A stretch of 63,513 nucleotides of DNA. It comes from Candidatus Dormiibacterota bacterium (lineage in GTDB: Bacteria > Chloroflexota > Dormibacteria > Aeolococcales > Aeolococcaceae). The number at the start of each line of letters is the position of its first letter. Position 1 is the first letter of the stretch. A program made the position numbers and the translations under genes. This document shows positions 33,458-41,475 of the stretch, piece after piece. The notes below the pieces were generated by a model, which had not been told where the DNA came from, did no database searches, and worked only from the letters and a program-made list of their open reading frames with translations. The stretch lies in contig DASXNK010000079.1 in NCBI GenBank assembly GCA_036495095.1, positions 1 through 63,513 on the forward strand. Direction: 5' to 3'.

Positions 33458-34693
33458 GTGGTGACCGAACGCTCGCGGGTGGTGATCGTCGGTGCCAGCA
33501 CCGCGGGTCGCAGCGCGGCCGTCGCCCTGCGCGAGAACGGCTACGCCGGCGAGGTGCTGATGGTCGGTGAGGAGCCCCATCCCCCCTACGACCGTCCCCA
33601 GCTCTCGAAGCAGTTCCTGTGCGGGGACGCCGCCCTCGACGACGTCATCAGACCGATGCGGTTGACCCCGGAGCACGGGGTCGAGGCCCGGCTCGGGGTC
33701 CGCGCGCTGCGGGTGGTGCCCGAGGAGCACGCCGTCGAGCTGGAGGGTGGCGAGCGGGTCGGCTACGACCACCTGCTGATCGCCACCGGGGTGCGCAACC
33801 GGCGGCTGGCGGTGCCCGGCGCCGGCCTCGACGGCGTGCTCGACCTCCGCGACCTCGCGACCTCCGAGCGGATCCGCGCCGCGGTCCGCCCCGGCTGCCG
33901 GGCGGTGGTGGTGGGGATGGGCTTCATCGGCTGCGAGGTCGCCGCCGCGCTGCGCCGTCTCGGCGCCGAGGTGGTCGCGGTCGAGCCCCTCGCGGTGCCC
34001 CTCGAACGCAGCCTCGGCGAGACCGTGGGCCGGGTGGTCGAGGGCCTCCACCGCGACCACGGGGTCGAGCTCCGCCTCGGCGAGGGCGTGGCCGGCTTCG
34101 AGGGGTCGGGCCGGGTCGAGCGGGTGCTGACCCGCAGCGGCGGCCACATCGACTGCGACGTGGTGGTGGTGGGCGTGGGCGTCGTGCCCGCGGTCGAGAC
34201 CGTGACCGGCACCGCGGTGCGGCTCGACGACGGCGTCGTCGTCGACGGGGGCTGCCGCACCACCGTGCCCCAGGTCTTCGCCGCGGGGGACGTGGCCCGG
34301 CAGCACCACCCGGTGGCGGGTCGCGGGATCCGGGTCGAGCACTGGCAGAGCGCCATCGGCCAGGGCAGGGTGGCGGCGCGGAACATGCTCGGCCACGCCG
34401 AGGTGCACGACGAGATCCCCTGGTTCTGGTCGGACCAGTACGACTGCAATCTCCAGTACGCCGGCTTCGCCGGGCCCTGGGACGAGCTCGCGGTCCGCGG
34501 CAGCCTCGAGCAGCGGCGCTTCGTGGGCTTCTACCTGCGCGAGCGCCGGGTGGTGGCCGCGGTGGCGATGAACCAGGGGCGCGACCTGCGCCGGACGGTG
34601 CCGCTGATCCGCGCCGGCACCGTGGTCGACCCGGTGCGACTCGCCGACCCCGGTGTCGACCTCCGCAGCCTGGTCCGCCAGCACGTGGTCTAG
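33458..34693 (+). CDS. FAD-dependent pyridine nucleotide reductase (ferredoxin/rubredoxin reductase type)
   Basis: 411 residues. FAD motif VVIVGASTAGRSAA near residue 8, NAD motif VVVGMGFIGCEVAA near 148, and the second FAD contact VFAAGDVA near 275, then a C-terminal domain with NLQYAGF. This is the layout of ferredoxin reductases serving oxygenases (BphA4, putidaredoxin reductase). It lacks a linked ferredoxin or oxygenase. It could still supply the Rieske dioxygenase or P450 encoded 25-28 kb away, which lack their own reductase. GTG start at 33458; 33461 is an alternative. Confidence 0.9.
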   Translation: MVTERSRVVIVGASTAGRSAAVALRENGYAGEVLMVGEEPHPPYDRPQLSKQFLCGDAALDDVIRPMRLTPEHGVEARLGVRALRVVPEEHAVELEGGERVGYDHLLIATGVRNRRLAVPGAGLDGVLDLRDLATSERIRAAVRPGCRAVVVGMGFIGCEVAAALRRLGAEVVAVEPLAVPLERSLGETVGRVVEGLHRDHGVELRLGEGVAGFEGSGRVERVLTRSGGHIDCDVVVVGVGVVPAVETVTGTAVRLDDGVVVDGGCRTTVPQVFAAGDVARQHHPVAGRGIRVEHWQSAIGQGRVAARNMLGHAEVHDEIPWFWSDQYDCNLQYAGFAGPWDELAVRGSLEQRRFVGFYLRERRVVAAVAMNQGRDLRRTVPLIRAGTVVDPVRLADPGVDLRSLVRQHVV

Positions 34694-34702
34694 CCGCTGA
34701 GG

Positions 34703-35344
34703 TCAGGGCGCGCCCCGGCCCCCCTCGGCCCGGAGCCGCGCGATCACCGCGGGCAGCTGCTCGAGCCCGGCGTCGATCACACTCTCGACGAAGCGCGACC
34801 ACTCCACCCCGCCCACCTCGACCTCGGCATAGCCGTGGGCCGCGGCGAGCCGCCGGCCGGTGCGCTCGTCGAGCGACAGCCCCGGGGTCGGGGTCGGGGT
34901 CGGAGTCGGGGCCGGGGCCGGCGCGGGGTGGCGCGGCGGCCGGGCCGGCGGTGCGGTCGCGGCCGGCGGCGGCGGCGGTGAGCCGGCGGCCGGTCGCCGG
35001 GCCGGTGGCGGCCCCGGGACCATCGCGGAGACGGTCTCGGCGTCCGCGCCGGCGGGCGCGGGGATCGAGATCTCGGTCTCGCCGAGGCGGATCACGTCGC
35101 CGGGGCCGATCTGCTGGGGACGGCCGGTCAGCTGCGCGCCGTTGACGAAGGTGCCGTTGCTGCTCCCCAGGTCGGTGACGAAGAGCCCATCCGGGCCGGG
35201 GGTGAGGGTGATGTGGCGGCGCGAGGCGGCGTCGTCGTGGAGCAGCAGGCCCCGGCAGTCGCGCCCCACCTCGACCCGGGCGGTCACCGGGACCCGGCGC
35301 GGCTTGCGGCCCGGCTCGCGGATCTCGACGATCACGCCCTCCAT
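34703..35344 (-). CDS. FHA-domain protein
   Basis: 213 residues. The N-terminal FHA domain (about 18-95) has VEVGRDCRGLLLHDDAASRR, then VTDLGSSNGTFVNG; the conserved Gly-Arg, Ser-Arg-x-His and Asn-Gly are all present. A Pro/Ala/Thr-rich linker (encoded by a GGTCGG-type repeat) and a helical tail of about 50 residues follow. FHA domains bind phosphothreonine, so this is a likely target or reader of the kinase/PP2C pair at 20407-24089. Its ATG lies 5 bases after the exported protein's stop. Confidence 0.88.
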   Translation of the reverse strand: MEGVIVEIREPGRKPRRVPVTARVEVGRDCRGLLLHDDAASRRHITLTPGPDGLFVTDLGSSNGTFVNGAQLTGRPQQIGPGDVIRLGETEISIPAPAGADAETVSAMVPGPPPARRPAAGSPPPPPAATAPPARPPRHPAPAPAPTPTPTPTPGLSLDERTGRRLAAAHGYAEVEVGGVEWSRFVESVIDAGLEQLPAVIARLRAEGGRGAP

Positions 35345-35349
35345 CGCGG

Positions 35350-35853
35350 TCAGCTCTGGAGCAGCCCGAACCGGGTGACCGTGATCTCGGTGACCGGCGT
35401 CGACACGCAGTCGCCCTTCACCGGACGCACCACGAAGGCGCCGGGGAAGGCGTCGCCCGAGGTCTGGCCGGCGCCGGGGCCGAGGCTGAAGGTCACCGGG
35501 AACCGGAGGTGCACCGGACCGCCGCCGGTGGGGAGGGTGATGGAGAAGAGCGCCTGGCCCAGGGCCGAGCTGCAGCTGCCCTCGATCACCCCGACCTCGC
35601 CGAAGGTGCCCGGGCCGGTCACCTGCCGGCCCTGCACGGTCCCGCTGCACTGGATCGTCCCGGTCTCGCCGTGGCTGCTGAACAGCGCCCGCTGGTTGGT
35701 CGTGGTGGTCCCCGGCGTCACCGTGTCGGTCCACTGGTGGACGCAGGCGGCGCTGCTGGCGGCGGACGCCGCCGGGGTCGGGTGGAGGGAGGGCGCGATC
35801 ACCGCGAGGGCGGCCACGACGAGCAACAGCAGTCTTCCTCGCACCCCGCGCAT
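35350..35853 (-). CDS. Secreted protein, unknown function
   Basis: 167 residues. A signal peptide (RGRLLLLVVAALAVIAP, cleavage near ASA at about 31) precedes a mature beta-rich domain with four Cys (ACVHQW, IQCSGT, GSCSSA, GDCVST) that could form two disulfides. A strong AGGAGGAAGG ribosome site lies before ATG 35853. It is upstream of the FHA gene in the same unit. No family recognised. Confidence 0.7.
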   Translation of the reverse strand: MRGVRGRLLLLVVAALAVIAPSLHPTPAASAASSAACVHQWTDTVTPGTTTTNQRALFSSHGETGTIQCSGTVQGRQVTGPGTFGEVGVIEGSCSSALGQALFSITLPTGGGPVHLRFPVTFSLGPGAGQTSGDAFPGAFVVRPVKGDCVSTPVTEITVTRFGLLQS

Positions 35854-35939
35854 GGCCTTCCTCCTGGGGCGACGGCTGCCCCGACTGCAGGGTACTCCTT
35901 CGCCGTCACCCGACCCGCCCGGCGAGGCGGCGCCCCTGA

Positions 35940-35951
35940 TAGCCTCGGTCC
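35940..35951 (+). promoter_or_regulatory. -10-like TAGCCT six bases before an ATG
   Basis: TAGCCT at 35940-35945, 6 bases, then ATG 35952, again without a ribosome site. Same geometry as 13285 and 33445. Confidence 0.35.
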
Positions 35952-36200
35952 ATGACCGAGAGCCCGATGTCCCGGATCGCCGACCTGCGCCGGCCGGCGT
36001 GCGCCCACTGCGGGGTGCGCGCGTCCGCGGCCACCGCGCCGGAGCCGGGCCGGGTCGAGGTGGTGGCGATGGCGGCGACGGCGCTGCCCGTGATGGTCTG
36101 CCCCGCCTGCCGGGTCCAGGGCATGGGCAGCGACCGGGTGCCGCTCTGCCGCGGCTGTGCCGGGGGCGGCACCGGCTCGCTCCCGCACCTCGGCGTCTAG
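35952..36200 (+). CDS. Small Cys-rich zinc-ribbon-like protein
   Basis: 82 residues with three CxxC pairs (PACAHCGV, VCPACRV, PLCRGCAG), enough for one or two zinc sites. It has no other recognisable domain. It ends 13 bases before the GTG of the TPR-zincin gene and may be co-transcribed with it. Function unknown; protein-protein or nucleic-acid contact is possible. Confidence 0.55.
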   Translation: MTESPMSRIADLRRPACAHCGVRASAATAPEPGRVEVVAMAATALPVMVCPACRVQGMGSDRVPLCRGCAGGGTGSLPHLGV

Positions 36201-36213
36201 CGAGGCGGTTCGG

Positions 36214-37080
36214 GTGGGCATGCTCGACCGCCTCCTCGACCGGCGGCTGCCCCGCGACGGCGACGAGGCGGGGCGCTTCCTCGCCGAGGCCGAGGCGGCG
36301 TTCCACGAGGGCGACGCCGTGCACGCCGTGCAGCTGGCCGAGGACGCGGTGCGGTCGGGGCGGCTGGAGCCGGCCGCCGAGGTGCGGGCGCTGCTCATCC
36401 AGGCCCGCGGTCTCCGGGTCACCGCCGACCGCTCCTGGCCGCTGCGGCAGCGCGCCCTGCGCAGCGCCGAGCGGGCGGCCGCCCTCGACCCCGGGTCGTT
36501 CATGGTGGCGCTCGAGCTCGGCATGGCGTGCTTCGACGCCGGCGCCATGGAGCGCGCCGAGACCAGCTTCCGCCAGGCGGCGCTGCTGGAGCCTCGCAGC
36601 GCCCGGCCCTGGGCGATGCTCGGCCGCACCCTTCCGTACGTCCAGCGCCTCGAGGAGGCCGACGCCGCCGCCGCCGCCGCGGCGCGCCTCGACCCCTATC
36701 ACCACGCGGTGCCGTACCGGGTCGGCGAGGACGCCTTCCACGCCATCGCCACCGCCGAGTGGGCGGACATCCCGGCGACGTACCAGGAGGCGCTGGGCGA
36801 CACCGACGTGCTCATCCACGACCTGCCCAGCCGGGAGATGATCGAGCAAGGCTTCGTGACCCCGACCACGCTGGGGGTGTACAGCGGAGGCGGCCGTCCC
36901 CGCACCGCCGTGTCGGAGTCGCAGTGGCTGGAGCAGATCATCCTGTTCCAGCGGATCATCGAGAGCTACAGCCGGAACCAGGCCGAGCTGCAGCACCAGG
37001 TCCGCGTCACCCTCCGCCACGAGATCGGCCACAACCTCGGGCTCGACCACGCCGCGCTCCATGAGATGGGCCTGGCCTGA
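36214..37080 (+). CDS. TPR protein fused to a zincin-like metallopeptidase domain
   Basis: 288 residues from GTG 36214, chosen for the GAGG ribosome site 8 bases upstream; ATG 36220 is the alternative. The first about 165 residues are TPR-like helices (AEAAFHEGDAVHAVQLAEDA, MERAETSFRQAALLEPRSAR). The rest matches the small zincin family with the zinc-site motif HEIGHNLGLDH near the C-terminus and DIPATYQEALGDTDVLIHDL before it. Stand-alone zincins of this family are about 120 residues; the TPR fusion is unusual. Probably a cytoplasmic peptidase or peptidase-like binding protein. Confidence 0.75.
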   Translation: MGMLDRLLDRRLPRDGDEAGRFLAEAEAAFHEGDAVHAVQLAEDAVRSGRLEPAAEVRALLIQARGLRVTADRSWPLRQRALRSAERAAALDPGSFMVALELGMACFDAGAMERAETSFRQAALLEPRSARPWAMLGRTLPYVQRLEEADAAAAAAARLDPYHHAVPYRVGEDAFHAIATAEWADIPATYQEALGDTDVLIHDLPSREMIEQGFVTPTTLGVYSGGGRPRTAVSESQWLEQIILFQRIIESYSRNQAELQHQVRVTLRHEIGHNLGLDHAALHEMGLA

Positions 37081-37167
37081 TCGGTCACGGGGTGGTCACC
37101 GAGGCGGCGATCGCGGCGGTTCGTGGGAGACTGTGCGCAGGCTCACACGACACGGGACGTGCGCGGG

Positions 37168-37488
37168 ATGACGGCAGGCGATCAGGCGAAGGCGCGGTAC
37201 CTCGAGGGCGAGCTCCTCGACGTCGACGGGGTCACCGCCTGGATCACCAGCGCCGCCGAGGCGGTGGAGTGGCTCGCCGCGCTCGGCGCCCAGCCGGTGT
37301 CGGTGCACAACCCCGCGGTCTCCGGCAGCGCGATCCGCAGCCGGCTCGAGACCGCCGCCGGCGAGCTCGCCGGGCGGCGCAGCTTCTGGCTCGCGGGCGG
37401 CCTGATGGTGCTCACCGTGAACGTCGACGGCAGCATCGTCGCCGTGGTCCGCGAGGTCGCCGAGGCGCAGAGCTCGACCGCCGCCTGA
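37168..37488 (+). CDS. Conserved hypothetical protein
   Basis: 106 residues from ATG 37168. Alternating helix and strand (GVTAWITSAAEAVEWLAALG, AIRSRLETAAGELA, LMVLTVNVDGSIVAVV) suggest a small alpha/beta fold. No family recognised. It lies 87 bases after the TPR-zincin gene and before a promoter-like TAGAGT. Confidence 0.5.
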   Translation: MTAGDQAKARYLEGELLDVDGVTAWITSAAEAVEWLAALGAQPVSVHNPAVSGSAIRSRLETAAGELAGRRSFWLAGGLMVLTVNVDGSIVAVVREVAEAQSSTAA

Positions 37489-37510
37489 GCGGGGGCCGCG
37501 GATGCGACCA

Positions 37511-37519
37511 TGGTAGAGT
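37511..37519 (+). promoter_or_regulatory. Extended -10 TGGTAGAGT
   Basis: TGG directly before TAGAGT (37514-37519) forms an extended -10 element, 37 bases upstream of GTG 37557. No -35 match, as is usual for extended -10 promoters. Confidence 0.4.
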
Positions 37520-37556
37520 GCCGGGGTCGAACGGATGTGCGCGAGGCGGGAGAGGG

Positions 37557-38333
37557 GTGGCGGAGCGGCGGTTCGGTGATCCACGCCGCGCTGTGAGGGC
37601 GGCGGTCCTCTGCGCTGTGCCGATGCTCCTCGCCGGCTGCTCGCCGGAGATCCACACCTGGACTGCGATGGCCACCACTCCGGCGCCGCGATCCGCACCG
37701 GTGACGGCCGCCACCCTGGCCCCGACCGCCTCGCCCGGCCCGACGCCCGCGGCCACGGCGACCCCGGGGCGCCCGCCGGCGGCGACCTCGACCCCGCTCC
37801 CGCCTCCGCCGGCGACCGGAGCCACCCCCACCCCCACCCCCGCGCCCGCGCCGCCCCCGGCCACCGCCGATCCCCCCGGCGGGGCGACGGGGATCGGCGA
37901 CTCGGTGATGCTCGGCGCGTCGTCGGCGCTGCGCGCCGCCATCCCGTCCATCGAGGTCGACGCGGTGGTCAGCCGCCAGTGGGATCCCGGGGTGGCCACC
38001 GTCCAGTCCGATCGCGGCTCCGGACGGCTGCGCCCCACCCTGGTGGTCGACCTCGGCACCAACGGCACCGTCTCCCCGGCGCAGTTCGACGCCATGGTGC
38101 GGGCGGCGGCCGGCAGCCGCCGGGTCGTGTTCGTCACCGTGCGGGTGCCCCGGCCGTGGGAGGCGTCGGTGAACGCCACCCTCCGGGACGGCGTGGCCCG
38201 CCATCCCGGCACCGTCCTCGCCGACTGGTATGCGGCCAGCGCCGGCCACCCGGAGTGGTTCGGCCCGGACGGCTACCACCTCCAGCCCGCGGGGGCGCGC
38301 GCGTTCGCCGCGATGATCGCGGGCGCGGTCTGA
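37557..38333 (+). CDS. Lipoprotein with SGNH-hydrolase-like domain
   Basis: 258 residues from GTG 37557 with a GGGAGAGG ribosome site. A lipoprotein signal (AVLCAVPMLLAGC, lipid Cys near 28) is followed by a Thr/Pro/Ala-rich stalk (about 35-105). The SGNH domain has block I GDSVMLGAS with Ser116, DLGTNG and DGYHLQPAGARAF near the C-terminus with the Asp/His pair. The form resembles the SGNH domains of acyltransferase-3 surface enzymes. It may be an extracytoplasmic esterase or acetyltransferase acting on wall glycans. Substrate unknown. Confidence 0.8.
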   Translation: MAERRFGDPRRAVRAAVLCAVPMLLAGCSPEIHTWTAMATTPAPRSAPVTAATLAPTASPGPTPAATATPGRPPAATSTPLPPPPATGATPTPTPAPAPPPATADPPGGATGIGDSVMLGASSALRAAIPSIEVDAVVSRQWDPGVATVQSDRGSGRLRPTLVVDLGTNGTVSPAQFDAMVRAAAGSRRVVFVTVRVPRPWEASVNATLRDGVARHPGTVLADWYAASAGHPEWFGPDGYHLQPAGARAFAAMIAGAV

Positions 38334-38439
38334 CCGGGCCCGACCTCCCGTCACCTCGGGCACCCACAGGCGGCGCTCCGCTGCCTCAAGATGACCCGAG
38401 CGCCGGAGAACAGCCGCCCCGGGGAGGAAGGGAGAGAAC

Positions 38440-40122
38440 GTGGCCAGCCGCCGCCGACGCCGTCTCGCCATCGCCGCCGCCTGCGTCCTCCTGGTCGGCC
38501 TGCTCACCGGCGTCCGCGGCGGCCACGCCGAGACCCTCGGGGGCTCCGCCGGCGGCGACTCCTACGCGCTGCTGATGCGCGGGGTCAGCGGCGCCGCCGG
38601 GCCGGTTGCGCCGGTCGCCGCCCACGTCCCTCCGGAGGTGACCGCGGCGCGGCACTCGGGCACCTTCTCGTGCGGGGGCACGGCGCCGCCGGGATGCCCG
38701 ATCACCGGCCTCGACGTCCTCCACGTCGCCGGCGACGCCGCCGTCGCCACCCTCGACCCGGGGGGCGCCGGAGCCTGCCCCCCGGCCGGCACCGCGCTCC
38801 CCGACAGCGGCCCGACCTCGCGGCTCGCGGCGCCCGGGGCCAGCGCCTGCGCCGGCGTCGCCCACGTCGAGCTGTTCCGGGGCAGCCCGATCGCGCTGAT
38901 CGCCGATTCGGTGGCGAGCCGCTCGCTGACCCAGGGCTGCACCGGCGCCACCGGCCTCGGCAGCATCGGCGCCCTGGAGGTCGGCGGTGCCCAGCTCATC
39001 GGCGGCGCCCATCCGGTGCTGGCCAGCTCGACGCCGCCGCCCAACCAGGTGGTGGTCCTGCCCCAGGGCGCCCAGGGCGCGGCGGTGGCGCTCACCGTGG
39101 TGCTCAACGAGCAGCTCACCGATCCCGGAGGGCCGGGGCTGATCGTCAACGCCATCCACCTGTGGACCGGGCCGGCGCTGGGACCGGGGCTGCGCGAGGA
39201 GGTGGTCGTCGGGCACAGCCACAGCGCGGCGACGTGCTCGCTCGAGGTGCGCCACGAGGCGCTGCCCCTCGACACCGAGGTGGCCTACGCGCAGGTCGAC
39301 CTCGCCCGGCACACCATCGCCGCCGCGGTCGCCGGCGCCACCGCCCCGGAGTGCTTCGGCGGCGACCGGCGCGGCGGCGGCTGCCACGAGCCGGTGGCCA
39401 CCCTGGTCACCCGCGCCGGGGCGCAGCTGGGGATCACCGCCAACTACTCCGACTACACCCACGCCCTGGGCGCGGTGATCGTCGACCACCGCCGCGCCAC
39501 CCCCGACGACCTCCACACCACCAGCCTCTGCGTCGGCGACCCGGTGGCCGGGCACCCCACCCCGGTACGCCTGGCCAGGGGGACGGACGCCGCGGCCTGC
39601 CGCGCCGCGGTCAGCGGTGAGCGGCTGGTGAGCGACTCCCATGTGGACATCGACGGCCTCGACGACCACGGCCGCCGCGGTGCCTTCTGGTGGAGCGTGC
39701 GCCCCTTCGACCACACCGGTCGCACCCTCGTCGGGCTCCGCTCCGACGGCAGCCTGCTGCTGGCGGTGGCGAGCGCGCCGCCGGGGCGGCACGGCGGCCT
39801 CACCCTGCCCGACGCGGCGGCGTGGCTGATCGGCCACGGCGCCCGCGACGGCATCGCCCTCGACGGCGGCGAGCAGGCCGACATGGTGCTCGCCGGCGGC
39901 GTCCACCCGGTGCCGCTGGAGCGTGGCGCGCCCCAGGTGCAGGTCGCGCTGGTGGTCGGCACCCCGCCGCCGCCGCCGCCGCCCAGCGGCGGCGGAGCTC
40001 AGACGGCGGGAGCCGGCGGGGTGGGTGACGGTGTGGCCCACCTCGCTGACATCGCAGCGCGGCGGCCTCGCGTCATCCCCGCGGCGGGGCGGCAGCCACC
40101 ATTGCTGGTGGGCCGGCCCTGA
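38440..40122 (+). CDS. Exported protein with phosphodiester-glycosidase-like C-terminus
   Basis: 560 residues from GTG 38440 with a long GGGGAGGAAGGGAGAG ribosome site. A signal peptide (RRRRRLAIAAACVLLVGLLT) precedes a Gly/Ala/Cys-rich beta region. The C-terminal about 150 residues resemble the phosphodiester glycosidase (NAGPA) family: DIDGLDDHGRR, SDGSLLLAVASA, GLTLPDAAAWLIGHGA and IALDGGEQADM. Members remove N-acetylglucosamine or similar groups from phosphodiesters. Here it may act on cell-wall polymers, close to the SGNH lipoprotein. The N-terminal two thirds match nothing I recognise. Confidence 0.7.
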   Translation: MASRRRRRLAIAAACVLLVGLLTGVRGGHAETLGGSAGGDSYALLMRGVSGAAGPVAPVAAHVPPEVTAARHSGTFSCGGTAPPGCPITGLDVLHVAGDAAVATLDPGGAGACPPAGTALPDSGPTSRLAAPGASACAGVAHVELFRGSPIALIADSVASRSLTQGCTGATGLGSIGALEVGGAQLIGGAHPVLASSTPPPNQVVVLPQGAQGAAVALTVVLNEQLTDPGGPGLIVNAIHLWTGPALGPGLREEVVVGHSHSAATCSLEVRHEALPLDTEVAYAQVDLARHTIAAAVAGATAPECFGGDRRGGGCHEPVATLVTRAGAQLGITANYSDYTHALGAVIVDHRRATPDDLHTTSLCVGDPVAGHPTPVRLARGTDAAACRAAVSGERLVSDSHVDIDGLDDHGRRGAFWWSVRPFDHTGRTLVGLRSDGSLLLAVASAPPGRHGGLTLPDAAAWLIGHGARDGIALDGGEQADMVLAGGVHPVPLERGAPQVQVALVVGTPPPPPPPSGGGAQTAGAGGVGDGVAHLADIAARRPRVIPAAGRQPPLLVGRP

Positions 40123-40156
40123 CCCTTTCGACGTCCCCGCCCGGCCCCTCTCTCCG

Positions 40157-40192
40157 GCCCCCACCGATCGCACCATGCTAGAGCGTGGGGGC
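40157..40192. terminator. Hairpin between convergent genes
   Basis: GCCCCCAC at 40157-40164 pairs with GTGGGGGC at 40185-40192 around a 20-base loop, between the exported-protein stop (40122) and the end of the minus-strand gene (40222). Confidence 0.4.
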
Positions 40193-40221
40193 GTCGGGGG
40201 AAAGAGTCGAGATCGTGAAGC

Positions 40222-40797
40222 TCAGGCGGCCAGGTCGGCGCCCTCGGTGAGGTCGCCGAACTCGGCGGCGTAGCGGGTGGCGGCGGCGTACGGGATCATG
40301 GGGACGCCGTACGCCTGACAGATCGCCTGCAGGGTCTCCTCGCGGCTGGCGACGTTCTCCGGGCTGACCGACGAGGGGTCGTTGCTGCCGCTCCGGGGCG
40401 CCCAGAGGTCGGGCTTCTCGGTGAGGCAGAGCACCCGTGAGTACTGCGCCCTGATCACCCGCTTACCGCGCAGCGTCCCGCCCCACATCAGCACCGCGCC
40501 CATCGCCATCAGGCCGCTGGTGGGGGCGCTGCGGTAGGCCCAGTAGCCGTGCACCGGGTAGTACGGGTACTCCTCGGTGCAGCCGTCGAGGGTGGTGCGG
40601 GCGTGGAGCCCGCAGCGGCAGCGCTCGTCCGGGGCGGCGTGCTTCGCGGGCTCATGCGGGGAGCACATGCACAGCGCCTCGGCGATCCGGCCGGTGGGCC
40701 ACTCGTAGCGCATCGCCACGCTCTTGAGGACCGGCCGGCCGAGCTCGAGGACCCAGCAGCGGAAACCGACGATCGGGGTCGAGATCTCGTCGTCCAT
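40222..40797 (-). CDS. Conserved hypothetical protein with Cys cluster
   Basis: 191 residues beginning MDDEISTPIVGFRCWVLELG. A Cys cluster (LCMCSPHEPAKHAAPDERC then RCGLHA) resembles a motif I recall from uncharacterised actinobacterial proteins starting with a GFR/W segment, possibly a metal site. Gly/Ala-rich alpha/beta sequence follows (GLMAMGAVLMWGGTLRGKRV). No function known. The start codon follows directly on the stop of the 32-residue ORF. Confidence 0.65.
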   Translation of the reverse strand: MDDEISTPIVGFRCWVLELGRPVLKSVAMRYEWPTGRIAEALCMCSPHEPAKHAAPDERCRCGLHARTTLDGCTEEYPYYPVHGYWAYRSAPTSGLMAMGAVLMWGGTLRGKRVIRAQYSRVLCLTEKPDLWAPRSGSNDPSSVSPENVASREETLQAICQAYGVPMIPYAAATRYAAEFGDLTEGADLAA

Positions 40798-40896
40798 CTA
40801 CTTTGCCGGAGCGGGCTCCTGCGGCTGGGGCAGGGGGATGACGATGGGCTCGGGTGCCGAGCGCCGCTCCTTGTGGGTGACCTCGTCCGGTGTCAT
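40798..40896 (-). CDS. Very small ORF (32 residues) with strong ribosome site
   Basis: MTPDEVTHKERRSAPEPIVI and a Pro-rich end (ending PAPAK). A GGAGGA ribosome site lies 6 bases before the ATG, and its stop abuts the ATG of the Cys-cluster gene with no gap. Such geometry suggests real translation and coupling, as either a small protein or a leader ORF. No homologue recognised. Confidence 0.45.
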   Translation of the reverse strand: MTPDEVTHKERRSAPEPIVIPLPQPQEPAPAK

Positions 40897-41022
40897 CGCC
40901 TGGTCCTCCAACCCCCGGTGCCGGCGCCGCACGGCGTCGCCCACCCTCATGCAGGTTAGAACGTCCGAGCCGTGCCCAAGCTGGCGCGCCGCTCGAAAAC
41001 GCGCGACGGCGCACCCGCTCAC

Positions 41023-41475
41023 CGGTTATCCATGTCGGATAGCGCGCGCCGTGCATCTCTATCCGGGGGGCAGATGGACGGCCCCCGGCGGCTTGGCGAA
41101 CATGCTCACCGTCAGGGGACCCACGCGGGGAGGGCGTTCCCGCACTGAGGAGGACTTGCCGGAGGGAGCAACGCGGTCCGGCCACCGGGACCGCGACCGC
41201 GGGTTTCCGTAGGGTTTGTGCGGTCACGACCCGCACAAGACTACGGACTGCCGTGTCGCGACCACTGAGCGCCGCCGCCTAGCATTGCAAAGGGATTGAG
41301 CAGGAGGAGGTGAGGCTGAAACGCTCGCCCGAGGCCCTGCTCATCCAGCGGTGAGGCCGGCCGGCGCGATACCGCGCGGCCGAACGGGAGCTCTTTGGCA
41401 GAAACGGAGGCTCACACAGGAGGTCGCATCACGTCATGACGCGGATAGAACAACACATGTGGGGAAGGTGAAAAT
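41023..41475 (+). promoter_or_regulatory. 453-base gene-free leader before the branched-chain-type ABC transporter
   Basis: No convincing gene is seen. The region contains a strong hairpin at 41358-41382 (CGGCC and GCGCG pairing with CGCGC and GGCCG, one bulged G, ATAC loop), purine-rich GGAGGAGGTGAGG-like stretches near 41300, and GGAAGG at 41463-41468 as ribosome site for ATG 41476. It probably holds the promoter and a long structured 5' leader. I could not match it to a known riboswitch. Confidence 0.4.

Noticed and set aside
40169-40192. Promoter-like TGCTAGAGC similar to the extended -10 at 37511
   Set aside because: No plus-strand gene follows for over 1.2 kb, and the bases lie within the loop and arm of a likely terminator hairpin.
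41300-41400. A known riboswitch (glycine, cobalamin, SAM or guanidine class) upstream of the transporter
   Set aside because: A hairpin is clear, but I could not place the conserved core of any of these classes.
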